A stretch of 64,000 nt of DNA from Moringa oleifera (lineage: Eukaryota; Streptophyta; Magnoliopsida; Brassicales; Moringaceae), in the NCBI GenBank assembly GCA_021397835.1, contig JAJFZO010000191.1, positions 2,795,001 through 2,859,000 of the forward strand, given 5' to 3'. The notes beneath the pieces were generated by a model. It saw only the letters and a program-made list of their open reading frames with translations, was not told where the DNA came from and searched no databases. Shown piece by piece: positions 1 through 11,865 of this stretch (within the stretch, counting starts at the first letter, position 1; each line of letters starts with the position of its first letter). The position numbers and the translations under genes were made by a program.

Positions 1-2315
1 AACGCTGCGTCAAGCTGTGTTAACAGCCGCTGTTTTGGAGTTCTCTGGGGCATTCTTGATGGGGTCTCATGTGACCAATACAATGCAGAAAGGAATTTTA
101 GTTGCTAGTGTGTTCCAGGGAAAGAATACTCTGCTTTTCGCTGGGTTGCTTTCCTCTCTGGCTGCTGCTGGAACTTGGTTGCAGGTGCATATATCTGTTT
201 TCCCTGCTACCAATCGTCTTTGACTTTCATAAAAATAGTTATCTACTATTAAATTTATCGTCTTCTTTAACATTAAGAATGGTCTGAATTGGTTATGAAT
301 GACTGTGTGACAAACCATAGTCACCCAAATTCCTAGTAATACCATTCCCTTAAGAATCTGTCTACTCTCTCTTTTCTGTGTGTTCTTTCAGTGTTTAAGA
401 CAAAACTGAAGTTTCTTTTACTTCCCATTTGTGGGGAAGATAGTTCCTAGATCACAGTGCCTTCTGGTCCCTTCCATCTACTGGAATCACTTGACTGTTC
501 CTGCTTATCGTGAAAGTATTTGAGGAAATCAAGGCAGTTTTCAAGAATCCATTTCAGTCAAAATCTCTAAACTTCTATCACATCTTCTGTATCTTTTCAA
601 CTTCTGGTTCGTTGCTTCCCAAATTTGCTGTAATCTACTATGACATTAGATGTTCATCATGAAGTTCGACTGATTTTATCATCCAACCAAAAATATAAAT
701 TTCATTTATCTGTTTTTTTCCTGCTATGGGATCATGTACTCTATATGGGACTAAATGGGAGACAAGAACAAGAAGAGTTTGTGCTTTTGCTACCATTCTA
801 GAACTACGAAGATAGTTGACATGTGTCAGAAAATTTTCCGTAATTTCTTGGTGATTGAGTTGGTTGATATCAGAAACCTCTTGTGGGTTTTCTTAGTTTA
901 TTTTTATTTTTCAATCCATGATAGATGTGGAAGCAATCAGCTCTTTCTGCTGGGATAGAACAGGGCCGGGCAAAGCCCTTGAAACTTCAACTTCACCTGT
1001 ATGTGTTCAGCCATCACTAGGATAAAGAGATTATCCCTTAACAATGGAGTTCTATTACATACATTTTCTTTCAATTTTTCTTTTGGCTTTGCTAATGGAA
1101 CTAGTTGTTCCTTTAATATATTGGTATGCTATCCATGAATGTTATATTTATCATGTATTATCCAGGTCGCATCTTATTATGGTTGGCCTGTCTCCACCAC
1201 TCACTGTATCGTAGGAGCAATGGTTGGGTTTGGTCTTGTCTATGGCGGAGCTGGTGCTGTCTTCTGGAGTTCATTGGCAAGAGTGACTTCATCTTGGGTG
1301 ATCTCACCATTAATGGGGGCTATGGTCTCATTTCTTGTATACAAATGCATCCGTAGGGTACATTTCTTGCTCTCTGCACTTAGAACTGGTTTGATTTGCT
1401 TCCTATATAGCGTATAAAATGATTCATTACTATTACGAGGCACTTGCAGTCTCTGATACTTAAGATGTTTTTATTTCTTCTCCTCTACAGTTTGTCTACA
1501 GTGCTCCAAATCCAGGACAAGCGGCGGCTGCAGCTGCACCAATTGCAGTTTTTCTGGGTGTGACTGGAATCTCTTTTGCAGCCTTTCCCCTAAGCAAGAC
1601 CTTTCCTGTGGCTCTAGCTCAGGCCTTAGCCTGTGGGGCTGCTGGTGCACTCCTAGTTGACAGAATCATAAGGAAACAGCTTGGTCATCTACTCATCGAA
1701 TCTACTTCATCACAACCAGGGCCTAAAGAGAACACTACCCAGTACAAAAACATTGGGTTTCTGTCTGATATTGCAGGTCCCAAAGGTACCCAGCTGGAAA
1801 TAGTTTATGGGGTTTTCGGGTACATGCAAGTCCTCTCAGCTTGCTTCATGTCATTTGCTCATGGTGGAAACGATGTCTCCAATGCAATTGGCCCTTTGGC
1901 TGCTGCACTGTCCATTCTCCATGGCGGTGCCAGTGGCACTGAGATCATTATCCCAACTGATGTTCTTGCATGGGGAGGGTTTGGAATCATTGCAGGGCTC
2001 ATGATGTGGGGTTACAGAGTGATAGCAACAATTGGGAAGAAGATAACTGAACTCACACCAACCAGAGGATTTGCAGCTGAGTTTGCTGCAGCATCTGTGG
2101 TGTTATTTGCATCAAAGCTCGGCCTTCCCATCTCTGCAACTCATACTTTGGTGGGTGCAGTCATGGGTGTAGGCTTTGCCAGAGGACTCAATAGTGTTAG
2201 AGCAGAAACTGTGAGAGAGATTGTAGCTTCCTGGGTTGTGACAATTCCTGTTGGTGCCTTCTTCTCAGTTCTCTACACATGGATAATGACCAAGCTTTTG
2301 TCATATTTGTTGTGA
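1..2315 (+). CDS. PHT2;1: Plastid inorganic phosphate transporter, PHT2;1 type (5' partial)
   Basis: Exons read as <2-184, 1166-1357 and 1491-2315. All junctions are phase 0 with GT-AG borders, giving the C-terminal 399 residues or so; the N-terminus and transit peptide lie outside the window. The protein is hydrophobic throughout. It carries both halves of the PiT (inorganic phosphate transporter) inverted repeat: WPVSTTHCIVGA in exon 2 matches LPISATHTLVGA in the last exon, and the last exon also has the signature HGGNDVSNAIGP. A hydrophilic loop (about 1680-1790) separates membrane segments, as in plant PHT2;1. Family knowledge: PHT2;1 is a low-affinity H+- or Na+-coupled phosphate carrier of the chloroplast inner envelope. 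It converges with the PADRE gene on the other strand. Plastid location is inferred from the family because the targeting region is missing here. Confidence 0.93.
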
Positions 2316-2936
2316 GTGTAGATTAAAAGAACTAAAACCAACAGCTTGATTTATGTGATTAATTGACATCACAAACTCTCTTTTTCCTTTTTTTGGGTTC
2401 CATTGGCTCGCTAAACCTGAGCTAATGTGATTTTGGGGCTGTGACAATTCCTGTTGTCTCTGTTTTGGCATCAAAGAAGACAGAAGTTGGGTTTGCTTGC
2501 TTCCAGTGTTTTCAGAGCATTTTCTATCATTTCCTAAGCTCACATGATCAGCAAGAAAACAACATATTCCAGGCAGGTGGTGGGCATAAATGAAATGTCA
2601 TAAAAGGTTAAGAGTCACAATGATCAACCAGGATTATTGCAGAAGACAACATCCTTTCCTTTCCAAACCAACCAAAACGAAAATCACCACATCAAGCGAC
2701 ATGAAAGTAGACCTAATAACAGAGGTTCTTACAGAAAGGGGCCTGGAAGAATCTCAAGATGGAAATAGTTGAGCAATCTCTTTAAACAGAAGGTTCCTCC
2801 AACTAGGAAGCAGCACCATAATTATAATACAACAAAAATGGCATTGGTTCAGTTTATTTATGTAATTAGATTTCCCTTGCACGAGGGACTTCTTTGCAAA
2901 AGTGTATAGCATAAACAGGGGTGGTAGAAAGGAGAA
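2316..2936. other. Convergent 3' flank between PHT2;1 and the PADRE gene
   Basis: About 620 bases between two convergent stop codons. It should hold both 3' UTRs. The short open frames here show no recognisable protein. No repeat or RNA gene was seen. Confidence 0.6.
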
Positions 2937-3533
2937 TCATGGAGAGAGTTCTTGTACAGATGTTAAACTGGGTTCCCATCCTATACCCCTGCAAGTTCTT
3001 GCCTTTGGAAGGGGTGGTATAAAGGGCTTCTTTAATCTTCCTCTTCTAGTCAAGAATCTTGACCTCCTTTCCTTGGAGACATAGAACTCTTTTGCAGAAT
3101 ATATTGATTCTTCCAAATTCTCTCCACTCACATCCCAGGTGATCCTGGCATCTGAAGTATCTCCTATGCCTTTGGTAGGCTCATTGACTTCAATCTTCTG
3201 CTGGTATTTACTTTTGAGTTTCTCTGCTGTGGAAGATGGGATCATGTAATACTTCTGACCAGGAAACAGGTTGTCTTCTGGTGATAAAATAGAATCATGA
3301 GGGTTTTTGAAAACTTCTGGGTGAGCAACAGACTTCCCTGGATACTTCTCCATCAATTTAGATGCAGGAACCACGTTTGGGTACAGCTCTTGCTGCCCAC
3401 CTGCGTGAACTATCCTCACAGACAAATCCTTTGATTGCATGGCCATATCCACTGATATGGGAGCTTCTTCCACTTCTCTCTGTCTTCCTAACTGTCTGAC
3501 AAGCCCCAAGCATTCAGCACAGCTCTTCAGCAT
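2937..3533 (-). CDS. Intronless PADRE/DUF4228 domain protein, about 198 aa
   Basis: Single-exon gene. I take the first ATG (MLKSCAECLG) as the start; the frame is open a little further upstream but has no ATG. Residues about 33-110 match the plant DUF4228/PADRE pattern: VRIVHAGGQQELYPNVVPAS, then EKYPGKSVAHP, then LFPGQKYYMIPSS. The C-terminal third is charged and probably disordered (ERRSRFLTRRGRLKK). PADRE proteins are plant-specific, often respond to pathogens and abiotic stress, and have no defined biochemical activity. Most start with an N-myristoylation-like MGN/MGxC; this one does not, so either the family member differs or the true start is elsewhere. A TATA-like ATATATGG lies about 190 bases upstream on this strand (near 3717-3727). 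It sits between PHT2;1 and RAY1 and could be merged with RAY1 by an automatic annotation. Confidence 0.8.
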   Translation of the reverse strand: MLKSCAECLGLVRQLGRQREVEEAPISVDMAMQSKDLSVRIVHAGGQQELYPNVVPASKLMEKYPGKSVAHPEVFKNPHDSILSPEDNLFPGQKYYMIPSSTAEKLKSKYQQKIEVNEPTKGIGDTSDARITWDVSGENLEESIYSAKEFYVSKERRSRFLTRRGRLKKPFIPPLPKARTCRGIGWEPSLTSVQELSP

Positions 3534-3823
3534 AGCTGTTGACACTATAAAGTTGTCTGCTCGAGATTTTCATCATAATCCAATGGCAGAGATTGTGAAG
3601 GTTTCATGCTTGAGATATTCTTTTCTTGTTATCTATTTTTTGTCCTTAATGGCCGGCTCTGTTCAATTTAATATTCTCCAACAGAAAGATCTGATAAAAA
3701 CAAAGCATAATATAGCCATATATATGGAAGAAGGAATCACTGCTTACTTCCTGCTCTTCCACGAGAAAAAACCAAAGTTTGACCAACTAGATCCCAGAAA
3801 TGGCCTGTTGAGCAGATCCAGTG

Positions 3824-6800
3824 CTAGCTCTGCAGGCACATCCTTGTGCCAGTATCATAATCCCACAGACCTGACACAGCCTGACGTTCTAGCTTCTTCA
3901 TCCTCCCACTAATCCAATTGTTATGAAGCACAAAACAACCCTTCTTTTGACAGGCTGCTTTTACATTCTTTTTCTGCCACAAGTCCAAGTATGCACCATT
4001 TGGGAAGAGATTTCTGTCCAGAAAATGAACACTCAGATTTGTTTCAGGTTCCATGCATCTATTATCACCTACACGCTGAGACCCATTTTGCCCACATAAT
4101 GTGTCATAGAAGCTTGGCTGCTCAGAGAGGTTAGATGAAGCTGCATGCTTCACTACCTTCTCCATAGCAGCAATTGTTGGACTATCAGCATGAGCAAAGT
4201 AAAAGCCAGAGTTCAGGCGCCTAGGTAAGTTTATAGGCCCTGCAGATAGATAGTTATGTGAACCAAACATGAAAAATATTAAAGAAATAATTAACCATGA
4301 ATATACAAAGTTTACCAGAAATGAATCCTAATTATCTAACCCTTGTTTCAATATGATCCTTTTCCCATATATCAGTAATTGATGATACTGGATCATGAAA
4401 TGGATTAGTTACAGTGCAGTGTTCACCTGTTTTCTTGTATTCATCGGATTGTGCTGCAAGAACAGCCCGACCAAAGGAGTGAAGAAAAGGTAGGGGATTT
4501 TTGAACCAATACACATCCACATCACTCAAAAGTACATTGTAACCAAGCTTCAGTATCTTCAAAACTAATCTGGACTTGACTTTGGTAACTCTTTGAAAGC
4601 ATTTTGTTCCAAAGTGGCAATCATTAAAGCTGATATTAGTCGGAGCTAATGGATCATTTATAACAGGCAGTCCCTAGATCAACGACATAAAACCAAACAA
4701 AAAGTCAATCTTTCAATAAAATCATATAATAGAAGGCACAAATAAGGCCATCCACTGCTGCATGATAGTAATGACCTTTCAACCATAGCAAAAATTAGAC
4801 CTATTGGACAGTCAAAATTTGTAGAGCCATGTTTGAAGAACAATCCCAACAAGAGAAGCTTCAACTTCAGGATTATCCATAATGTTAATTTTTGGCCCTG
4901 GAGAACTGAAAATGGTCGGGTTTTAGACCAGGATTTTTCCAAGCCAAACTTTCACTTAGCACTACTTAACCTCAGATTTTTCCAAGCCAAACTTTCACTT
5001 AGCACTACTTCAATTCATCTTTTTTCTTCCTAATTGTGCACTCATGTGGACATAGGTGTCTGTTTTCTCTAGCTGAGAATAGTTGAACAGTGACTGAAAA
5101 CAGGAAAAGGAAAAGCAATGTATTACCTGTAAGATTGAGAACTCATATGTTTCCTCATCAAGAGCGCAGACTAAAAAATTGGTAATAGTAAGGCTGCGCA
5201 GTCTGCAAACCCAACTCATCAGCATATCCTTGTAACTATATCCAGCAACTGCAAGCACAACTGTTCTATTTGTATCCGCAACTAGTGGGATGAGTAACTC
5301 TAACGTGAAGGGAAAATCTAATGCCGCCAATGGCTTTAGCTGATGTTTCCAGAAGCAACCCGGTATTCTGTTTGGTGATTTAATACCATCAATACAAGCA
5401 TTAATTTTCTTTGATCTCCAAGAAGGCAAGGTTCTTTCTTTCCATGAGCTCGCCCTCTGGCATACAAATGGATAAATCATGTTTTCCGTAGTGTTGATAA
5501 GAAAATATTGTTCATAACATTTCAAAATTTTCGCTGTTTTAGAATAATCAATCTCATGGAAAAACAAGGATCCATAAAGCACCCCAAGATGAGAATTTCC
5601 AGCATACTCCCAGCTTCTGTTTTCAATAACCAATGGACTCGAATTTCTTGCCGACCAAGAAGACAGATGGTCTGGGTCGTTCAGAAAGTAACTTGAGATG
5701 GCTTGACTGGCATCAAACACAATCCTTAGTTCACTTGATGAAGCCTCATTAATGATCCATTGGTTGTGAATTCCTTTCTGATACAAGAAAGAAGGAAGGA
5801 CTCCGCTATGTAAGGGTAGATCCGCACTATTCCATGCCATTAGCATTCTCCCTTCAGAGCAGTTCCACTGCCAATTGAGCATTTCCTGCAACTAACAAAA
5901 TGGAGAATGATGTCAATGCAATTCTCTCTAGTAGGCCATCAGCTTTCAATCTGAGACTCAGTTCCTGCATACCTCTTGGATATTCACCCTTTCACCATTA
6001 GTTCTAAACCAATTGTTGCCTGTCTCATCCAAGTAGAAAGGAAAGTAGGAAATGTCTCGTGATAACGCAAAAAGCAGCCAATCATAATCAAGTTTGTGAG
6101 CAGAATTCAGGGTGGAAATCAGGTCGGACAACAGGATGGTTTCCGGATCAATCAAAACAGATATGTCTGACGTGAATTTCTGAGATCTTACTAACATGGA
6201 ATGGAAGAATGGGGTACCCAGGAACCTAGAAACAGCAAAGCAGGAAGATACAAAATTTTGTTGATTTTCTCCATGAGATAAGCAAGAAGCAATGTAACAG
6301 GTTTAACTAGCTTTCACCCACCCACACTGCAGACACAACACACGACAAATAAAAGTCTTGAGGAACACCAATGATCCATTAAACGGCATCACCTTCTCTA
6401 ATTATCCACAAGAAAACAACCTAAGAAGTCTTTTTTATCCCCTCTACTAAATATAAATCTAGAAATATCAATCTTTCTTTTCATTTTTCTCATCCTCCCC
6501 CTGGTCTTTCATCTGACTTTTCTCTACTAACAATCATAAACTTAATCAAGAAGCCTCCATTTTGTGGGTACTGCAGAAACCAACCACTAATAAAACTAAT
6601 GCTCCCACATATTATTTTGGTATAGCACCTCAAAGAGGGGAAAAAATAAATTAAAAAGGGTATTGAAAACTCTATAACCAAAAGATTTGGTCATTTTAGA
6701 AAGCAGAATGAGCTACATTAGTAAGTGTTAGCTGATTTCTCATAATTAAATATGATAAGAAATGAAGAAACCATGAACTCAAAATCAGTAGCTTACGTGA

Positions 6801-7122
6801 AATCAATATGAGGGTCGACCAAAACTCGTGAACCAAAGGCCTCAGCAAATGAAGCCACAGAAGGGTGTTGGCTGAACAGAACAACGGTGATCTGCGAGGA
6901 CAAGGCAAGCCATGATCGAACGGCTAGACTCTGCCTAGCCCCAGTGGAGCCAGTAAAAGGCATAGGGGCAGTGAATAAGGTGATTTTTGGAGTACCCTGA
7001 TCACCCAAGCGTCTCTCATTGAATTTGGGTCCTCGGATTTGATCCTTAAAATGGGTAGCGTACAAGGAGAGACTAATCAACATAAAACCAGATAGCCAAA
7101 CCGACCATATACCTACTTGCAT
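3824..7122 (-). CDS. RAY1: GT77 beta-arabinofuranosyltransferase, RAY1 type
   Basis: Five coding exons, transcript order: 7122-6797, 6225-5973, 5885-5127, 4673-4427, 4239-3824. They total 2001 nt (666 aa), with phases 2, 0, 0, 1 at the junctions. Residues about 4-22 form a single N-terminal hydrophobic segment, so a type II Golgi protein is expected. The nucleotide-diphospho-sugar transferase domain near the C-terminus holds LLSDVDVYWFKNP (DVD about residues 497-499), then RRLNSGFYFA, SEQPSFYDTLCG and CFVLHNNWISG, all typical of GT77. Its layout fits Arabidopsis RAY1 (At1g70630), which affects beta-arabinofuranose on arabinogalactan proteins. An acceptor at 7127-7126, three bases before the ATG, implies a leader intron. 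Upstream neighbour in transcript direction is the cyclin-related gene, also on this strand, as in Arabidopsis. Confidence 0.9.
4932..5010. repeat. 36-bp direct duplication inside a RAY1 intron
   Basis: Two copies of a 36-base unit beginning GATTTTTCCAAGCC, at 4932-4967 and 4975-5010, separated by seven bases. They lie in the intron 4674-5126 and do not affect coding sequence. Confidence 0.9.
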
Positions 7123-7125
7123 TGC

Positions 7126-7227
7126 CTGAAAAAAATTCCCAACAAAGATAAAGGGATTTAAAACACGCATCCAAACAGTAAAGTGCAGAGAAGAAAGTAC
7201 ACAGGGAATATGTTTTAGAGGCTAGAC
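7126..7227 (-). other. Probable leader intron of RAY1
   Basis: Reading the minus strand, a T-rich tract ending in CAG at 7128-7126 sits just before the start codon. A candidate donor (GAAG followed by GTCTAG) is at 7227. The 102-bp size is normal for the neighbourhood. The donor is not ideal, so the exact 5' border is uncertain. Confidence 0.45.
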
Positions 7228-7492
7228 CTTCATTGTTGTGAGGTGAACTGAGAAGAATGAATGGAGATGAGTGTTGCTTATTACTTCCGTAGAGGAAAAA
7301 CATTGAGTTGGATTGTGAATTAAAGAGAGAGGGAAAGAGTGAAAATTTAACCGAAAAGGAAGCAGAAAGGAAAATGATAATGGAGAAGTGACAAACCCAC
7401 GAGGCCTAACCCCGCATCAGCACCACCAAGACGGCGGGACGAGAGGAAGACCATGAGGCACGCAATGTTCTCCCTCACATGGGCGCCTTGGC

Positions 7493-7610
7493 TTTCCGTT
7501 GAATTTTGATTTAACAGTCAGCATACCTCCCTTTGCTCTTCTTCCAATCAATTTCCGTTGAATTTTGATTTAACAGTCAGCATACCTCCCTTTGTTCTTC
7601 TTCCAGTCAA
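7493..7610. repeat. 59-bp tandem duplication upstream of RAY1
   Basis: Two adjacent 59-base units (7493-7551 and 7552-7610), starting TTTCCGTTGAATTTTGATTT, with about two mismatches. They lie about 370-490 bases upstream of the RAY1 ATG, probably in its promoter. Confidence 0.92.
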
Positions 7611-8894
7611 TTTCCGGATTTGAATAATCCAGTTTTACGGGCCGTCAGCTCCTGACTCAAATGTTAATACTTGCAGATAGCAGACAGCCACTACCAGAAA
7701 ATGGTGGTCCAAAAATGGGAATCAAATGTAAGCTGAAGTTAGAACCCCTACCAATTAAGTCAACTCAAAATGCACAATAAGTTTTAAAATTGAAAAAAGA
7801 AAAAGATTATGTTTTGTGGTACAGTTTATACCAAACTTGATAAAAATTAAATAACTAAGAATCCTAACTTGTTAAGTTTTTAATTTTTACAAGACAAATA
7901 TCAAAATATTATTTATATTTTAAAATTAAATTCATATAATTTTTGTAAGGTACAGTTTATACCAAACTTGATAAAAATTAAATAACTAAGAATCCTAACT
8001 TGTTAAGTTTTTAATTTTTACAAGACAAATATTAAAATATTATTTATATTTTAAAATTAAATTCATATAATTTTTGTAATCAATATATATATATATATAA
8101 CATATCTACTTGACAATTAATATTTTCTTAAAAAACAAATTCAAATACAAAATATTTTGGTTTAAAATTTTATTTGTTTGTAAATATAATTTTTTAATAA
8201 AAATTAAAAAATAAAGTTCAATTTAATCTAAATTATAAATTTATATGTAAATCAACCAAAAAAAAAAATAAAAAAACTAAGTTGAAAAAAGTAAAAAATG
8301 AAAAATTTACCTTGATATTTACCTTTTTCTATATAACCAGAGAAAGAAATTTTTAACAACTAGCCTCCCTTGCATACTATGCCACAAGTGATCTACAGAA
8401 CAGGTCGGAAGGGAGCATCAACTCAGAGAGCCCAGCTTTCATGAAACTAAGCAAATGACAAAACCAGATAGAGGTTGGTTTTGTGAATACCAACATCCTC
8501 TTCAAGCTGGCTGTTTACAATGAAGGGCATTACAACTTCCAAAGTGAAAGCCTGACAGCTGACACCACAAAACCCTGACATAGATTCATCTAAAACACAG
8601 GTAGAAAATACATCAGGACACAGACATCATCCAGGGACCTCAAAACATACAAGGAACATGCACTGTCCTTATAGCTATATTGCCCGGGTGGACTCATATA
8701 GCTTTGTTAAAACATGTTAACCCTTGACAGCAGAGTAATAAGGTCCATTTTACTTGACTGCCTACTATTGCTTCCTTCCCAGCCTTCCAGTCAAGCCTCC
8801 AGTTTAAGGGCAGATGAGATCTACAGATATCCCCCACCCACCTGGAACGTCTTGCACATCAAGAACTTGTAGAAACTCATTATACCTTCTCCAT
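7611..8894. other. AT-rich spacer plus 3' flank of the cyclin-related gene
   Basis: 7611-8380 is very AT-rich spacer containing a 131-bp tandem duplication. 8380-8894 is less AT-rich and probably holds the 3' UTR of the cyclin-related gene. I see no additional gene or RNA. Confidence 0.55.
7818..8079. repeat. 131-bp near-perfect tandem duplication
   Basis: Units 7818-7948 and 7949-8079 both start GGTACAGTTTATACCAAACT. I see one clear difference (ATATC against ATATT), so the event looks recent. No coding potential. Confidence 0.92.
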
Positions 8895-11831
8895 TCATCT
8901 TTGGCGGCGCAGAGGTGATCTGGATCTGGACCTCCTTCCCCTGCAAAAGAAAGTAGTAAATTTTATGAACAAAGAAAGAGAGCAAACCAAAGATATAAAA
9001 ACCTGAGGCTTTCACCTGAATTGCATATTGTTATCATGATGGTTGTGTACGTCTCAAAAACATTAACACAATCTATTTTTAGAGACCCTGTGGCAGCATA
9101 CCTGGTGGTCTCAAGAGAATAGTAGGGAGAATGCCTGCGCTGAGAATGCTTGCTATGCGGAGACCGCGAAACTTGTCTAGAAATGAAAACATCCATCATA
9201 CTGATCGGGTGAGTTTAATATACATGACTTAAAGAGATGTGCTTAGCCTCATAGAGAGTCAAACTTGAGAAAAAATGAGCCCTCTAGCATAAACTGCTTT
9301 TTTGTGCTTCTAATGACACAAAGATGATCCAAATAACTAAACAATACATATAACCAAGAGTGAATGTCAGCATCCACAGACTCGAACCAACTGCAGCTTC
9401 ACATAATTTTCTGGTCCACTAATTAAAAAGTAGCATACTAAATATTCTCCTTTACCTGAAATCAACATGCTCCAGACAAACAAAACAGACACACACAGAC
9501 AAATACAAAGGAAGAATACCATATAGTCTAATAACAAGAACAGACACAACAATGTTGAGTAAAGCAATTTCTGCCATTAACAGTCCAGCAAACTTTACTT
9601 ACCAATAATTGTCAAGGCAGCAATTACAGTAGTCAGTAACCTATTGATAATAGCATAAAACAGATAGTGAAAGCAAGATAACCACCAGACGAAAAGAAAT
9701 GGCTTGGAAGAAAGGGGTCATGCTCTCACATTGATTAACAAATTGTGATAGATAAAGATGAATAATTAGCACATGCATAATACTAGTAAAACAAACTGAT
9801 CCAGAACACTATCGCCTTTTATTTCAGGGTAACTGAACATTTAGGAGTCAATAGATAATTGATCTGAACTTTAACAGATATGAGTGCCCAATCCTTGAAG
9901 CAAGAGACAGCAATCTTGACGACCACAAGAATAATGCAAAGCAACAAACACAAAGAGGACAGCAATTAACTTATGATTGTATCTCCTACAGATTCGTAAC
10001 AAACATGGCCTCCATCGAATGTGCAACCAACAAGGTCAAGGTTATGTCTAGTACTGATTATACACATTAAATGAGAGTGAGGCTCATAAAATACTCAAAA
10101 CATATAGAGACAAACACAAACCATACAAGACTCTTCCCAATAAGAGGGTCTCCCAGCAGAAGCTGAAATCAAGAGCAAACAAAAAATTCACCATCTTAAT
10201 TCAAGATGGCAAGCAACATGTAAGAAACTAAACAAATTCACCATAACCCAACAATGTCACCAGAAACTTAACTCAAATTTCTAACTATACACAAGAAATG
10301 ACAAAATCTGACAGTGATGAATACGATCTAATGAGTATCAAAAACAAGAATGCTTCGACTCATTCATGGCACCAAGTCCAGGAACAAAAGAATTTATAAA
10401 AGTAAACCATCAGCAGCCGTCATCGAGAAAACAATGACCGAACTGACAAGTTCTTTGTGGGGCATTAACAACTAATGAAACTGAGATAGATCATCATGCA
10501 TTGCACAGTATTTAGAATAGATTTACTATATTTTCTATGAGGTAAAATACATTCCCTTTAAATCATGACTTCAGTTTAACTTGTTTTGGTCATAATGACT
10601 TGACATCTAAAAATAATTAATTTGCTTTTCCTTCCCTCTCTCAAGTGTTTAATTTCGAGCCAAGTCAGAATTTCTTATAACATTAACAGACCAAGAATCC
10701 ATTACAGCAACCTGTGAAGGAATATAAGAATTAAAAGAAGTTAACAGGATATAAAAAAATTAAAAAAAAAAGAGAGATACCAATAATGACTACCTTCTCC
10801 TAGACCTGACAGGAGATGGCGATAAGTTCCGTTTTCTTGGATGGCGCTTCCTGTTGTGAAGAACAGGAGATTAAAAGTTAGATAGTACAACTGGAACAAA
10901 GCATGATATATACAAATGACAATGTTGCACCTTTTGGAATCATCAGATACTTCATCACTTGAACCAGCAGCATGACTTGTTGAGTTGTCCTTGCTGTTTC
11001 TCCCCCTACTGCTAATTGAAGAAGAACGCCTTCTCTTGTGTCTGCCAGAGTCACTTGAATGTTTATGTCTTGATCTGTCTTCTTCCTTTGTCCGTTCTCT
11101 TTTTCTGTCAGCATCTTCTTTAGCATTTGTTTTATAAAGTCTGTCTTTTCTATCCTCTTTGACATCAGGATGAGTAGATTTTTTCCTAGATTCAGACTCC
11201 TTAGATTTGTCTCCAGGTTTAACACCTTCATCTCTCGGTCCTTCTTTAGAACTATTGCGGTCATCTCTTTTCTCCTTTCTTAGATATCTGTCATCCTCCT
11301 TTCCCCGATTCTCATCTGCTCTACTCCTGCTATCTACTTCCTTGCCAAACTCTTTGCCAGAACTCCTTTTACTTTCATGCAGACCATTTTTATCCAATTT
11401 TTCCTTCCCCTGAAAATTATTGATTGTTGATTTCTTCCCGTGGACAATCCCGCCAGGTAGTTCAGCTTTCGTTATGAGCTTGTTTTCAAAACTATCATTT
11501 GATTCAGAGTCATTAGTTCTATCAAGAACTTTTCCACTATCAGCAATACCTTCATCTTCCTTGTCTCCAGAAGCTACCTTGGATGAATATGCATGTTGAC
11601 TTGATTTATCATCATGTGGCTCTGATACACTGGTTTTGCTCAGATCAGTGTCCATATTTACCTCTACATTATGATGCTCTTTGACTTCTGCCTTTGAACT
11701 GCCATTCTCAGCAGCATCATGTACAGCTTCTGAAAGCTTCTTGACCCTAGACTGCAAAGCATTGTTCCTAGAATTAGTCACGCTGGAGCTCTGGATATTA
11801 CCAACACCAACACCAACACCACCACCACTGC

Positions 11832-11865
<34 letters not shown>

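Noticed and set aside
4240..4562. Apparent frame break between RAY1 exons 4 and 5 if the exon runs on to 4341.
   Set aside because: A better donor, ACAG/GTGAAC at 4427/4426, gives phase 1 and the expected SDEYKKT-GPINLPRRLNSG continuity. The extra open frame below it is intron.
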